Positions 1 through 6,466 of a DNA stretch of 9,045 nt are shown here, one piece after another. Under the pieces are notes generated by a model. The model saw only the letters and a program-made list of their open reading frames with translations. It ran no database searches and had not been told where the DNA came from. Source of the DNA: Chloroflexota bacterium (GTDB taxonomy: Bacteria > Chloroflexota > Dehalococcoidia > Lucifugimonadales > GCA-002694895); contig NZNN01000002.1 of assembly GCA_002694895.1 (NCBI GenBank), forward strand, positions 1 to 9,045, written 5' to 3'. Position 1 is the first letter of the stretch; each line of letters starts with the position of its first letter. A program made the position numbers and the translations under genes.

Positions 1-118
1 CTATAGCTCTTTTTGCAAGGCAAATTCCTAAAGGAGTGTAATCTTGATTCAGTATTAGTACTGGAGCATTTATACCTGACTTCCTTGTTTGTGTATTTGT
101 TGTTTCTAAAATATTCAT
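1..118 (-). CDS. HNH endonuclease-like protein, N-terminal fragment (runs off the window)
   Basis: The minus strand from an ATG at 118 stays open for 39 codons to the window edge, so only the N-terminus is seen. After a polar lead of about 17 residues comes APVLILNQDYTPLGICLAKR, which matches the conserved opening of small HNH endonuclease-family proteins (typically V-L-x-L-N-x-x-Y-x-P-L followed by a basic-Arg-Ala segment). The HNH metal-binding motif itself would lie beyond position 1, so nuclease activity cannot be judged here. The gene starts 6 bp after the CvpA stop codon with no recognisable Shine-Dalgarno sequence, so it is probably the fourth gene of the left operon and translated by coupling. 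The family call rests on this short N-terminal signature only. Confidence 0.7.
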   Translation of the reverse strand, partial: MNILETTNTQTRKSGINAPVLILNQDYTPLGICLAKRAI

Positions 119-124
119 ATAGAT

Positions 125-730
125 TTATTTATATAGATTATTATTTAAAATTTCATATGAATTAGAAAATGATACTGGTATAAATGGAGCCTTGTGAAGA
201 TTTAATGAATTTATTATTTTCATAGAATTTGATGATATATGAGAGTTGATAAATTGTTTTTCTATATTATTGATTTTATTTTTTATGAATGGTGTCTCCA
301 TAGCATAGTTTGTAATTATATTAGAATTAGTTACTTCAAAATGGTAGGTTATTCTAGATAAGGATATGATTGATATGGTTATCACTACAAATGCAAAGAT
401 AACTCCAATCATTATTCCTCCTATTCTGTCTATTAATGCTGAAAAACCAAAAGTAGCTAATGATAAAATTGATTTTAAAGGTTTTGTTAAGGAGCTTGTT
501 ATTAATATACATATAAGTATTAATATAAAATAAATAATCCCAGAAATGATATTTTTATCAAGATTAAAATCAGGCAAAGCTTTTGTTATTGTTGGAGTAA
601 ATATTCCAGATAGAATCCATCCAATTAAACATGCTATAAAAAATAATGCTATTTTAATTAAACCGTTTTTAAATCCGTAGAAAATTAGAATTAAAAACAG
701 TAATCCAAATATAATATCTAATAAATTCAT
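125..730 (-). CDS. CvpA family integral membrane protein
   Basis: This 201-residue protein has four predicted membrane segments (about residues 3-20, 25-45, 60-80 and 103-125). It carries the CvpA-family signature around residues 99-109, an Asp-Arg-x-Gly-Gly pair (D101, R102, G104, G105) just before the fourth segment. The C-terminal 75 residues are polar, Asn/Ser/Ile-rich and end the protein without further membrane spans. CvpA proteins are inner-membrane proteins linked to colicin V production and envelope homeostasis in enterobacteria; the molecular role is unsettled. The ATG (728-730) overlaps the stop of the upstream SDR gene (730-732) as TAATG, and there is no Shine-Dalgarno sequence before it, so translation probably depends on re-initiation after the SDR. 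No link to SDR chemistry is evident; co-transcription may be incidental. Confidence 0.85.
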   Translation of the reverse strand: MNLLDIIFGLLFLILIFYGFKNGLIKIALFFIACLIGWILSGIFTPTITKALPDFNLDKNIISGIIYFILILICILITSSLTKPLKSILSLATFGFSALIDRIGGIMIGVIFAFVVITISIISLSRITYHFEVTNSNIITNYAMETPFIKNKINNIEKQFINSHISSNSMKIINSLNLHKAPFIPVSFSNSYEILNNNLYK

Positions 731-1677
731 TATTTTGCTTTTGGTTCTTGTTTTGGTACGGGGTTGATTAATTCTTTAGCAAGTGAAATTGGGAGAACGT
801 TTGATAATTCTTCTACACTCCATACACCGCTTTTATTAATAGAATGTACAACATGTCTTGGTGAATACAATGACATATTCCACCCAAAAGTTCCAAATAC
901 TTGGCCTGTAATTTCACCGCCTTGTTCAGTACATAGGTAAGTAATTTTAGGAGCGTTATTTTCAACGTCATTAGCTTCGGGGGGCTCATCACTTGATGGC
1001 ATCTCTTGTACATCTGTACCTTTCTTTTTTGCATCTAAAGCTTTTCTAAGATCCCTGGTTGTTTGGGGCACAGATTGTGTCATTCTAGAAGTTCCTCCAG
1101 GGTATATTGAATTTATACTTATTCCATATTCTGATACTTCACTTGCTACAGCTCTTGAAAATCCAACTATTCCTTCTTTAGCTGCTGCATAATTTGCTTG
1201 TCCAGATGCTCCAAGACCTGAAGAAGATGCACATAATACTATTCTGCCATATCTATTAGGTAGCATTTTATCTATGGAGTGCTTAACCATATTGAACGTA
1301 CCTTTTAAATGTACTTGAATGACAGCATCCCATTCTTCTTCAGTCATATTAAAAATCATTCGATCTCGTAATATACCTGCACAATTTACTAATATATCTA
1401 ATTTCCCAAAATTATCCATAGCACAATCAATAATTTGTTTTGATGATTGAAATTCTGAAACAGAATCGGAATTAGCTACAGCACTTCCTCCATTTTCATT
1501 GATATATTCTACTACTTCATCTGCCGGTTGCTTTGAATTCCCCGATCCATCTAAATTTGCGCCTAAATCGTTTACAACTATTGAGGCCCCTTCTTTAGCC
1601 ATTAATTCAGCGACTGCTTTTCCTATACCTCGACCTGCTCCTGTTATTATAGCTACTTTATCTTCTAATCTTCTCAT
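730..1677 (-). CDS. SDR-family dehydrogenase, MFE-2-like (3R)-hydroxyacyl-CoA dehydrogenase type, catalytically complete
   Basis: A short-chain dehydrogenase/reductase of 315 residues from the start chosen here, longer than the usual 250 because of a C-terminal extension. Seen: cofactor motif TGAGRGIG (12-19), acidic N36-D37 after strand 2, D71 at the adenine-contact position, NCAG (98-101, usually NNAG), VHLKGTF (122-128), and catalytic Ser151, Tyr163 and Lys167 in SSSG...ANYAAAK. The VHLKGTF and GQANYAAAK segments resemble the dehydrogenase domain of peroxisomal multifunctional enzyme type 2, so an NAD-dependent 3-hydroxyacyl-CoA or similar alcohol oxidation is a reasonable inference; the substrate is unknown. 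Residues 205-240 form a Lys/Glu/Pro-rich insert before the C-terminal strand. The ATG at 1677 is preferred over an in-frame ATG at 1722 because AAGGAG lies 8 bases upstream of it and residues 1-180 then align with the neighbouring SDR without gaps. Second gene of the left operon; its stop overlaps the CvpA start. Confidence 0.92.
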   Translation of the reverse strand: MRRLEDKVAIITGAGRGIGKAVAELMAKEGASIVVNDLGANLDGSGNSKQPADEVVEYINENGGSAVANSDSVSEFQSSKQIIDCAMDNFGKLDILVNCAGILRDRMIFNMTEEEWDAVIQVHLKGTFNMVKHSIDKMLPNRYGRIVLCASSSGLGASGQANYAAAKEGIVGFSRAVASEVSEYGISINSIYPGGTSRMTQSVPQTTRDLRKALDAKKKGTDVQEMPSSDEPPEANDVENNAPKITYLCTEQGGEITGQVFGTFGWNMSLYSPRHVVHSINKSGVWSVEELSNVLPISLAKELINPVPKQEPKAK

Positions 1678-1685
1678 AATCATTT

Positions 1686-1691
1686 CTCCTT
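1686..1691 (-). promoter_or_regulatory. Shine-Dalgarno site that fixes the start of the second SDR gene
   Basis: The minus strand reads AAGGAG here. It is 8 bases from the ATG at 1677 but only 2 bases from the in-frame ATG at 1683, and it lies inside the reading frame if the ATG at 1722 were used. The 1677 start is therefore the best supported. The site lies in the 28-bp gap after the upstream SDR stop. Confidence 0.75.
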
Positions 1692-1705
1692 TTATGTTGG
1701 GTGTA

Positions 1706-2623
1706 TTAGAATCCAATACCAAAAGTTTTAGGAACTAATTGTTCCATTTCTGCCATTCCGAACACACCTGCTTTGTATATTCTTTTATCCGGTGATGGGT
1801 TGGAATATACGTAAATACTTCCTCCATTAACCCCAAATACGTATCCATTAACATTAGGAAGATATTCTGTAGATAAACAAACAGCTAAACTAGCTACATT
1901 TTCCGGGCCATCTTCTGTGGTTGGGTTCCATTCTAATGACGGATCAGATATTCCTATTCCTGCTTTGTCATCTGAATTTGAAGTCATTAATTCTGATGAC
2001 AGATAAGATTCTGCTGTCCCGGCATGTAATCTAGTTTTAGCTATAGGGGAAATTGCATTTGCTGTCACTCCATATTTACCTAAATCAGTAGCAGTTGTTC
2101 TCGTTAATCCTATTATTCCTTCTGAGGCAGCAGCTTCATTAGATTTTCCTATTTCGCCTAGACCTGCATCTGAAGTTAAATTTACCACTCTACCACTTCT
2201 TTGTTGTCTAAATAAAATAGCAGCGAATTTTGTAGGTGCAAACATACCTTTTAAATTATTATCAACTACAGTATTAAAATCTTTTTGGGACATTTGAAAA
2301 AGCAATCTATTGTTTGCTATTCCCGCTGAATTAATTAAAATATCTATTTTTCCGAATGAGTCTATACAATTTTGTATACAGTTTTCAGCTTCTGACATAA
2401 TGCTTACATTATTATAATCTGCTTTAGCATTTCCTTTTTTTGAGTTTATTTCTTCAACAGTAGAGTCAGCAGGATCTTTGGAATATCCTGTACCATCAAT
2501 TTCACAACCGATATCATTTACAATAACATTGGCACCTTCTTCAGCAAGTTTTTTTGCAATTGCTTTTCCAATACCTCTTCCACCGCCAGTTACTACGGCT
2601 GATTTACCTTTTAATATAGCCAT
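1706..2623 (-). CDS. SDR-family protein lacking catalytic Tyr and Lys (probable non-catalytic paralogue/partner)
   Basis: A 305-residue short-chain dehydrogenase/reductase fold protein and a paralogue of the next gene: by hand count about 79 of the first 180 residues are identical with no gaps. It keeps the dinucleotide motif TGGGRGIG (12-19), N36-D37, NSAG (98-101), N123 in NLKG and the catalytic-position Ser151. However, the YxxxK motif is replaced: position 163 is Glu (codon GAA, 2135-2137) and position 167 is Ser (codon TCA, 2123-2125), within SNEAAASEG where the paralogue has ANYAAAKEG. D71 is also Asn. Each catalytic change needs more than one base change, so a sequencing error is unlikely, and the frame is intact. 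Canonical SDR catalysis should be impossible; a structural or regulatory subunit paired with the adjacent active SDR is the most economical inference. First gene of the left operon, with AAGGAG 6 bases before its ATG. Confidence 0.9.
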   Translation of the reverse strand: MAILKGKSAVVTGGGRGIGKAIAKKLAEEGANVIVNDIGCEIDGTGYSKDPADSTVEEINSKKGNAKADYNNVSIMSEAENCIQNCIDSFGKIDILINSAGIANNRLLFQMSQKDFNTVVDNNLKGMFAPTKFAAILFRQQRSGRVVNLTSDAGLGEIGKSNEAAASEGIIGLTRTTATDLGKYGVTANAISPIAKTRLHAGTAESYLSSELMTSNSDDKAGIGISDPSLEWNPTTEDGPENVASLAVCLSTEYLPNVNGYVFGVNGGSIYVYSNPSPDKRIYKAGVFGMAEMEQLVPKTFGIGF

Positions 2624-2629
2624 TATTAT

Positions 2630-2635
2630 CTCCTT
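2630..2635 (-). promoter_or_regulatory. Shine-Dalgarno site of the first SDR gene
   Basis: The minus strand reads AAGGAG six bases before the ATG at 2623. It is nearly the same context (TATAAAAGGAGA versus CATAAAAGGAGA) as the site before the second SDR gene, consistent with tandem duplication that included the leader. Confidence 0.75.
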
Positions 2636-2650
2636 TTATACTTAAATTCA

Positions 2651-2656
2651 ATTATA
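2651..2656 (-). promoter_or_regulatory. Candidate -10 box for the left (SDR-SDR-CvpA-HNH) operon
   Basis: The minus strand carries a perfect TATAAT here (ATTATA on the plus strand), placing a start of transcription near 2644 and a leader of about 20 bases that contains the Shine-Dalgarno site. No convincing -35 hexamer sits 16-18 bases upstream (CACAGC at a 17-base spacing is a poor match). In an AT-rich genome a TATAAT can arise by chance, so the support is mainly its position in a 149-bp divergent gap. Confidence 0.45.
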
Positions 2657-2706
2657 CAGAATATTAATTGGAAGCTGTGATATATACGCTTATTTTAATT
2701 TAAATA

Positions 2707-2735
2707 TTCATTTATTTGTTTTTTTAGATTAGAAT
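2707..2735 (+). promoter_or_regulatory. Candidate promoter for the molybdenum hydroxylase gene
   Basis: The plus strand has TAGAAT at 2730-2735, five of six matches to the -10 consensus, with a weak -35 candidate TTCATT at 2707-2712 and a 17-base spacer. Transcription would start near 2742, about 30 bases before the ATG at 2773. The match is modest and the surrounding sequence is almost all A and T. Confidence 0.3.
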
Positions 2736-2762
2736 AACTAATGTAATAATTAATTTTGTTGT

Positions 2763-2767
2763 AGGTG
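2763..2767 (+). promoter_or_regulatory. Shine-Dalgarno site of the molybdenum hydroxylase gene
   Basis: AGGTG at 2763-2767 lies five bases before the ATG at 2773 and is complementary to the anti-Shine-Dalgarno CACCT core. It supports 2773 as the start. Confidence 0.6.
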
Positions 2768-2772
2768 TAATA

Positions 2773-5025
2773 ATGGATTTTCAAGAAAATACAGTTTTAG
2801 CTAATGTGTCTTTTGATGTAGTAGGTTCTCGACCGGTAAGACATGATGGATCAGATAAAGTAACAGGATTGGCAAGATATGGTGCAGATATATATCCTAC
2901 CAATTATATACATGGTAAAGTTCTAAGAAGCCCATATGCTCATGCAAAAATTATTTCTATTGATATAAGTGAGGCTGAAAAATTAGATGGGGTTATTTCT
3001 ATAGTTACTCATGATGATTTCCCTGAATCTAAAACTAAAGATTTAAAATATTTAAGAGAGAATAGTTTAGCTAAAGATAAAGTTTTATATGTGGGGCATG
3101 CTATAGTTGGAGTTGCAGCAAATAGTCTCCACATTGCCGAGGAAGCTTTAGAGTTAATTAAAGTTGAATACGAAATTATAGATCCAGTTATGACGGCTCC
3201 ATTTGGATCCACAGATGAATCTTCTATTTTACATGATGATCTAAGAACAGATTTGTTTGGGGAGCAAAAGGATGGATTAACAAATATTGCCAGTAGATTT
3301 AAGCATGAAATTGGAGATATACAAAAGGCCTTTGACGAATCTGAAATTATTATAGAAAAAGAATTTAATACAGCTACTGTACACCAAGGGTATATTGAAC
3401 CGATGAATGTAACGGCCCATTGGAATAATGATAGTAGAGTCCATATATGGATAAGTACTCAGGGACCTTTTCAGATAAGAGAGGAAACAGCTAGAGCTTT
3501 AGATATGAGAACATCACAGATTAAAGTGACTCCCATGGAAATTGGTGGAGGTTTTGGCGGTAAATTCCCTTTATACCAGGAACCTGTTGCAGTTTTGTTA
3601 TCACAAAAAAGTGGAAAACCAGTCAAAATTATTATGACTAGAAAAGAAGTTTTTGAGGGAACAGGCCCAACTTCAGGATCTTATGTTAAATGTAAGATTG
3701 GTGCAACAAAAGAAGGTAAGATTATTGCTGCAGAAGGTTATTTAGCTTATGAAGCTGGTGCATATCCTGGGTCTCCTGTAGAAGCTGGTGGTAAGTGCAT
3801 GTTTGCTTGTTATGATATTCCAAATGTCTTAGTTGAAGGCATAGATGTTGTTGTAAATAAACCAAAAACTGCAGCTTACAGAGCTCCTGGTGCAACTAAT
3901 TCAACACTTGCAACAGAAACAATTATTGATGAGATAGCTAAAAAATTATCATTAGATCCAATTGAACTTAGACTCATGAATGCTTCAAAGGAAGGTACTA
4001 GAAGAGCAGATGGACCAAAATTTCCTAAGATTGGATGCATAGAATTATTGGAAGCAATGAAAAATCACCCACATTGGAATTCTCCCATTGAGGAGAAAAA
4101 TATGGGGAGAGGAATTGCAATCGGGTTTTGGTTTAATGGTGGAGGGCCTTCTAATTGTTCTATAGGTGTTAATCAAGACGGAACAATAAACTTAGTAGAA
4201 GGATCTCCTGATATAGGAGGTTCCAGAGCTTCTATAGCTATGCAGGCTGCTGAAGTTTTAGGATTAAATGCTAAAGATGTTTATCCGAGTGTAACTCATA
4301 CAGATAATTTAGGTTATTCAGGAGGTACCGGAGGTAGTAGAGTAACATTTGCAACTGGTTGGGCAGCTATTGAGGCTGCAAGAGATGTAAAGCAACAAAT
4401 GATAGCTAGGGCAGCAAAAATATGGGGTATAGAAGAAGAAGATATTGAGTTAAAAGATGGTGTTTTTGTATCAAACTCTGATTCAGAGTTACAACTTAGT
4501 TTTAAAGAGTTAGCCTCGATGTTAATTGATACAGGTGGCCCTATTACAGGAAAAGGAAGTATTTCGCCTACTGGAGTTGGAGGTTCATTTGCAGGCAATA
4601 TAGTAGATATTAAATTAGATGATGAAACTGGAAAAATTGATATCGTGAGATTTACAGCTTTTCAGGATGCAGGAAAAGCTATTCATCCTAGTTACGTTGA
4701 AGGGCAAATGCAAGGAGGTAGTGTCCAGGGTATAGGATGGGCATTAAATGAAGAATATTTTTATGATGACAATGGTGATTTAAAAAATTCTACTTTTTTG
4801 GATTATCGGATGCCTACTAGTTTGGATTTGCCAATGATAGATACGGTTATAATTGAAGTAGCTAATCCTGGACATCCTTATGGAGTTAGAGGAGTTGGTG
4901 AAGCAAATATCATTCCTCCACCTGCTGCAATAGCTAACGCACTACATGATGCCTCAGGTATAAGAATAAATGAATTACCTATGAGTCCTGTAACTGTGAT
5001 GGGAAATTTGCTTAACAATTCTTAA
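2773..5025 (+). CDS. Xanthine dehydrogenase/aldehyde oxidase-family molybdopterin-binding (large) subunit
   Basis: A full-length 750-residue molybdenum hydroxylase large subunit. Domains in order: a short lead, the a/b hammerhead domain (about 25-145), the first molybdopterin-binding domain (about 165-405) and the second (about 435-720). Key positions compared with bovine xanthine oxidase: Q230 in STQ (Mo-oxo contact, Gln767), F261 in GGGFGGK (Phe798), R370 in AYRAPG (Arg880) and catalytic base E710 in GVGE (Glu1261). F265 replaces purine-binding Glu802, so xanthine is an unlikely substrate; AYRAPG is also unlike the AYRCSFR loop of CO dehydrogenase, so CoxL is excluded. It should hydroxylate an aldehyde, N-heterocycle or aryl-CoA-like substrate, but the sequence does not say which. 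No 2Fe-2S or FAD subunit is fused or adjacent, and electron transfer needs them, so they must be elsewhere. It is divergent from the SDR operon. Confidence 0.93.
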   Translation: MDFQENTVLANVSFDVVGSRPVRHDGSDKVTGLARYGADIYPTNYIHGKVLRSPYAHAKIISIDISEAEKLDGVISIVTHDDFPESKTKDLKYLRENSLAKDKVLYVGHAIVGVAANSLHIAEEALELIKVEYEIIDPVMTAPFGSTDESSILHDDLRTDLFGEQKDGLTNIASRFKHEIGDIQKAFDESEIIIEKEFNTATVHQGYIEPMNVTAHWNNDSRVHIWISTQGPFQIREETARALDMRTSQIKVTPMEIGGGFGGKFPLYQEPVAVLLSQKSGKPVKIIMTRKEVFEGTGPTSGSYVKCKIGATKEGKIIAAEGYLAYEAGAYPGSPVEAGGKCMFACYDIPNVLVEGIDVVVNKPKTAAYRAPGATNSTLATETIIDEIAKKLSLDPIELRLMNASKEGTRRADGPKFPKIGCIELLEAMKNHPHWNSPIEEKNMGRGIAIGFWFNGGGPSNCSIGVNQDGTINLVEGSPDIGGSRASIAMQAAEVLGLNAKDVYPSVTHTDNLGYSGGTGGSRVTFATGWAAIEAARDVKQQMIARAAKIWGIEEEDIELKDGVFVSNSDSELQLSFKELASMLIDTGGPITGKGSISPTGVGGSFAGNIVDIKLDDETGKIDIVRFTAFQDAGKAIHPSYVEGQMQGGSVQGIGWALNEEYFYDDNGDLKNSTFLDYRMPTSLDLPMIDTVIIEVANPGHPYGVRGVGEANIIPPPAAIANALHDASGIRINELPMSPVTVMGNLLNNS
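5022..5025. other. Shared stop codons of convergent genes
   Basis: The palindrome TTAA holds the stop of the plus-strand molybdenum hydroxylase gene (TAA, 5023-5025) and the stop of the minus-strand DUF554 gene (TAA, 5022-5024). There is no room for an intergenic terminator, so transcripts from the two sides must overlap in the 3' ends of the opposing coding regions. Confidence 0.95.
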
Positions 5026-5741
5026 AACTGAGATATTGTAAATACTATTAATGGTGCAAATATTAATCCTGGGATAAGATCTGCAGATGGTATTTTCTTT
5101 ATATTGAGCAATCTGAAGCCAATAGATAAAATCATTAAACCTCCGGTTGAGGTTAATTCTTTGATCATTTCTTCATTTAAAAATGTATTGCCTATTATAA
5201 GTGAAAGAAAAGTAAAAAATCCCTGAACTAATAATACAGATAAAGAACTAAATAACACACCTATTCCCATTGTACCTGAGTATACAAAAACCATAATTCC
5301 GTCTAATCCGGTTTTAATAAACATCAAATTAAGGTCTTTTGAAATTACTTCATTTAATGGAGCTAAAATTGCTATTGGTCCAACGCACGCTATAAGACTT
5401 GAAACTACAAAACCCTCAACAAAAGTGTTTCCTTTGGGATTAATATTATCTTTTTTTGTATAAGTTTTTTTCTTTAACCATTCACCTATTGTTTCTAATT
5501 TATATTCTATTTGTATTAATGAACCAGTTACACCACCAAGTAAAATTGAAATTAAGGGGATTACAGCTTGAGATGTTTCTAAAAAAGCATCTATTCCAAC
5601 CATAATTGTTATAAGACCTAAGCCCATTAAGCTTGTTTCTCTTATTCTTTCAGGGATTTTTGAACCTAAAAATACACCTAATGATCCGGTAATTATCATT
5701 ACTGCTGCATTTATTAGAGTTCCAAAACCAGGGAATAGCAT
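5022..5741 (-). CDS. DUF554 family (YqgA/YdfK-like) integral membrane protein
   Basis: A 239-residue hydrophobic protein of normal length for DUF554. Family landmarks run in order: FGTLINA and GSLG near the N-terminus (6-22), GGVTGSLIQIE (69-79), the ACVGPIAIL block (118-126), IKTGLDGIM (142-150), GIGVLFSSLSVLLVQG (159-174), and the closing GGLMILSIGFRLLNIKKI segment (200-217) with a final membrane span (about 220-238). Seven or eight membrane segments can be drawn, with a Lys-rich loop at 90-106. DUF554 proteins are often annotated as putative transporters or YdfK/YqgA homologues without an established substrate; no function should be assigned. The start at 5741 has TAGGA five bases upstream. 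It lies 42 bp after the nitroreductase stop, so it is probably the last gene of the right operon, and could be an exporter or importer for its substrates, which is only a guess. Confidence 0.93.
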   Translation of the reverse strand: MLFPGFGTLINAAVMIITGSLGVFLGSKIPERIRETSLMGLGLITIMVGIDAFLETSQAVIPLISILLGGVTGSLIQIEYKLETIGEWLKKKTYTKKDNINPKGNTFVEGFVVSSLIACVGPIAILAPLNEVISKDLNLMFIKTGLDGIMVFVYSGTMGIGVLFSSLSVLLVQGFFTFLSLIIGNTFLNEEMIKELTSTGGLMILSIGFRLLNIKKIPSADLIPGLIFAPLIVFTISQF

Positions 5742-5746
5742 ATTTT

Positions 5747-5751
5747 TCCTA
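5747..5751 (-). promoter_or_regulatory. Shine-Dalgarno site of the DUF554 gene
   Basis: The minus strand reads TAGGA five bases before the ATG at 5741. It is the only recognisable ribosome binding site in the right operon inside the window. Confidence 0.55.
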
Positions 5752-5783
5752 TTATATAAATTTAAATGATTATTATATTTTAT

Positions 5784-6452
5784 TTATGTAAATTTTGTTA
5801 GAAATTCACTCAACTGTTTTTTACTTATAACAGGAACAGTTGCGTCATCATCAGGGTAACCAACAGCGATAATCAGGTAAGCAGATTCATTTGAAGGTCG
5901 ATTTAAAATCTTGTTTAAAAACTTCATTGGACTAGGTGTATGGGTTAAGGTTACTAGTCCTGCAAAATGTAAAGCTGTGATTAAGAATCCTGTTGAAATT
6001 CCAACTGATTCAGAAACATAATAGTTTTTTATTTTTTCAGATTTTTCATTTACTGAATATCTTTCAGCAAAAACAATAATTAAATATGGGGCTTTTTCCA
6101 GATGTGGTTTGTTAGCATCTGTTCCAATATGTTTTAAAGCATTTATCCATTCTTTGGGAGCTCTTTTTGTATAAAATGCTTGCTCTTCTTTTTCGGCTGC
6201 ATTTCTAATTGATTTTTTTATTTTTTTGTTACTGACTATAACAAAATGCCAAGGTTGTTGATTAGCTCCACTTGGAGCTCTACCTGCTGCTTTGATTGCA
6301 TTTTCTAGTATCTCTATAGAGATATCTTTTGATGAAAAATCTCTTATTGTTCTTCTTGTTTTTATTTTATTGAAAAAATCTTTTGAAATATCAATCATTT
6401 CTTTTTGTTTCAAATTTATTAAATGTATATATGCTTGGGATTTTTTATTCAT
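5784..6452 (-). CDS. Nitroreductase-fold flavoprotein, iodotyrosine deiodinase (IYD)-like
   Basis: A 222-residue FMN-dependent nitroreductase-superfamily protein. FMN-binding landmarks are TRRTIRDF (32-39) and APSGANQQPWHF (59-70), then VSESVGISTGFLITALHFAG (146-165), THTPSP (170-175) and VGYP (197-200). Among superfamily branches it fits iodotyrosine deiodinase best: E90, Y94 and K115 have the same spacing (4 and 21) as the human residues Glu157, Tyr161 and Lys182 that close over the substrate zwitterion and FMN, and the tail DDATVP resembles the mammalian protein. It lacks the mammalian membrane anchor, so it is a soluble bacterial form. Reductive dehalogenation of mono- or di-halotyrosine is a good hypothesis; general nitroreduction is the alternative. 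The start at 6452 has no Shine-Dalgarno sequence; an internal ATG at 6398 (residue 19) is possible but would remove N-terminal residues. It begins 14 bp after the CocE stop and is operonic. Confidence 0.88.
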   Translation of the reverse strand: MNKKSQAYIHLINLKQKEMIDISKDFFNKIKTRRTIRDFSSKDISIEILENAIKAAGRAPSGANQQPWHFVIVSNKKIKKSIRNAAEKEEQAFYTKRAPKEWINALKHIGTDANKPHLEKAPYLIIVFAERYSVNEKSEKIKNYYVSESVGISTGFLITALHFAGLVTLTHTPSPMKFLNKILNRPSNESAYLIIAVGYPDDDATVPVISKKQLSEFLTKFT

Positions 6453-6466
6453 ATTATTGTAATTAT

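Noticed and set aside
1678..1722. N-terminal extension of the second SDR to an ATG at 1722 (15 more residues)
   Set aside because: It would overlap the upstream gene's C-terminus, place the AAGGAG ribosome binding site inside the coding region, and add residues absent from the paralogue. The start at 1677 has the best spacing.
813..1738. Open frames in other phases over the second SDR gene (minus 813-1034, plus 1499-1738)
   Set aside because: Low-complexity translations with no recognisable domain, fully covered by a well-supported SDR gene; they are by-products of its codon use.
2681..2715. AT-rich near-palindromes (such as TATTTTAATTTAAATA) in the divergent gap as possible operators
   Set aside because: Symmetry of this kind is expected by chance in sequence made almost only of A and T; there is no repeated half-site or regulator gene nearby.
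3009..4598. Minus-strand open frames inside the molybdenum hydroxylase gene (3009-3212, 4314-4598)
   Set aside because: They have no domain signature or ribosome binding site and lie antisense to conserved family motifs that explain the sequence.
2773..5025. Aerobic CO dehydrogenase large subunit (CoxL)
   Set aside because: The CoxL active-site loop AYRCSFR is absent (AYRAPG instead) and no coxM or coxS genes are adjacent.
5751..5756. TATAAT on the minus strand between the nitroreductase and DUF554 genes
   Set aside because: A start of transcription placed from this box would fall at about 5744, downstream of the DUF554 Shine-Dalgarno site (5747-5751), removing it from the mRNA. There is no -35 match, and chance TATAAT is expected in such AT-rich spacers.
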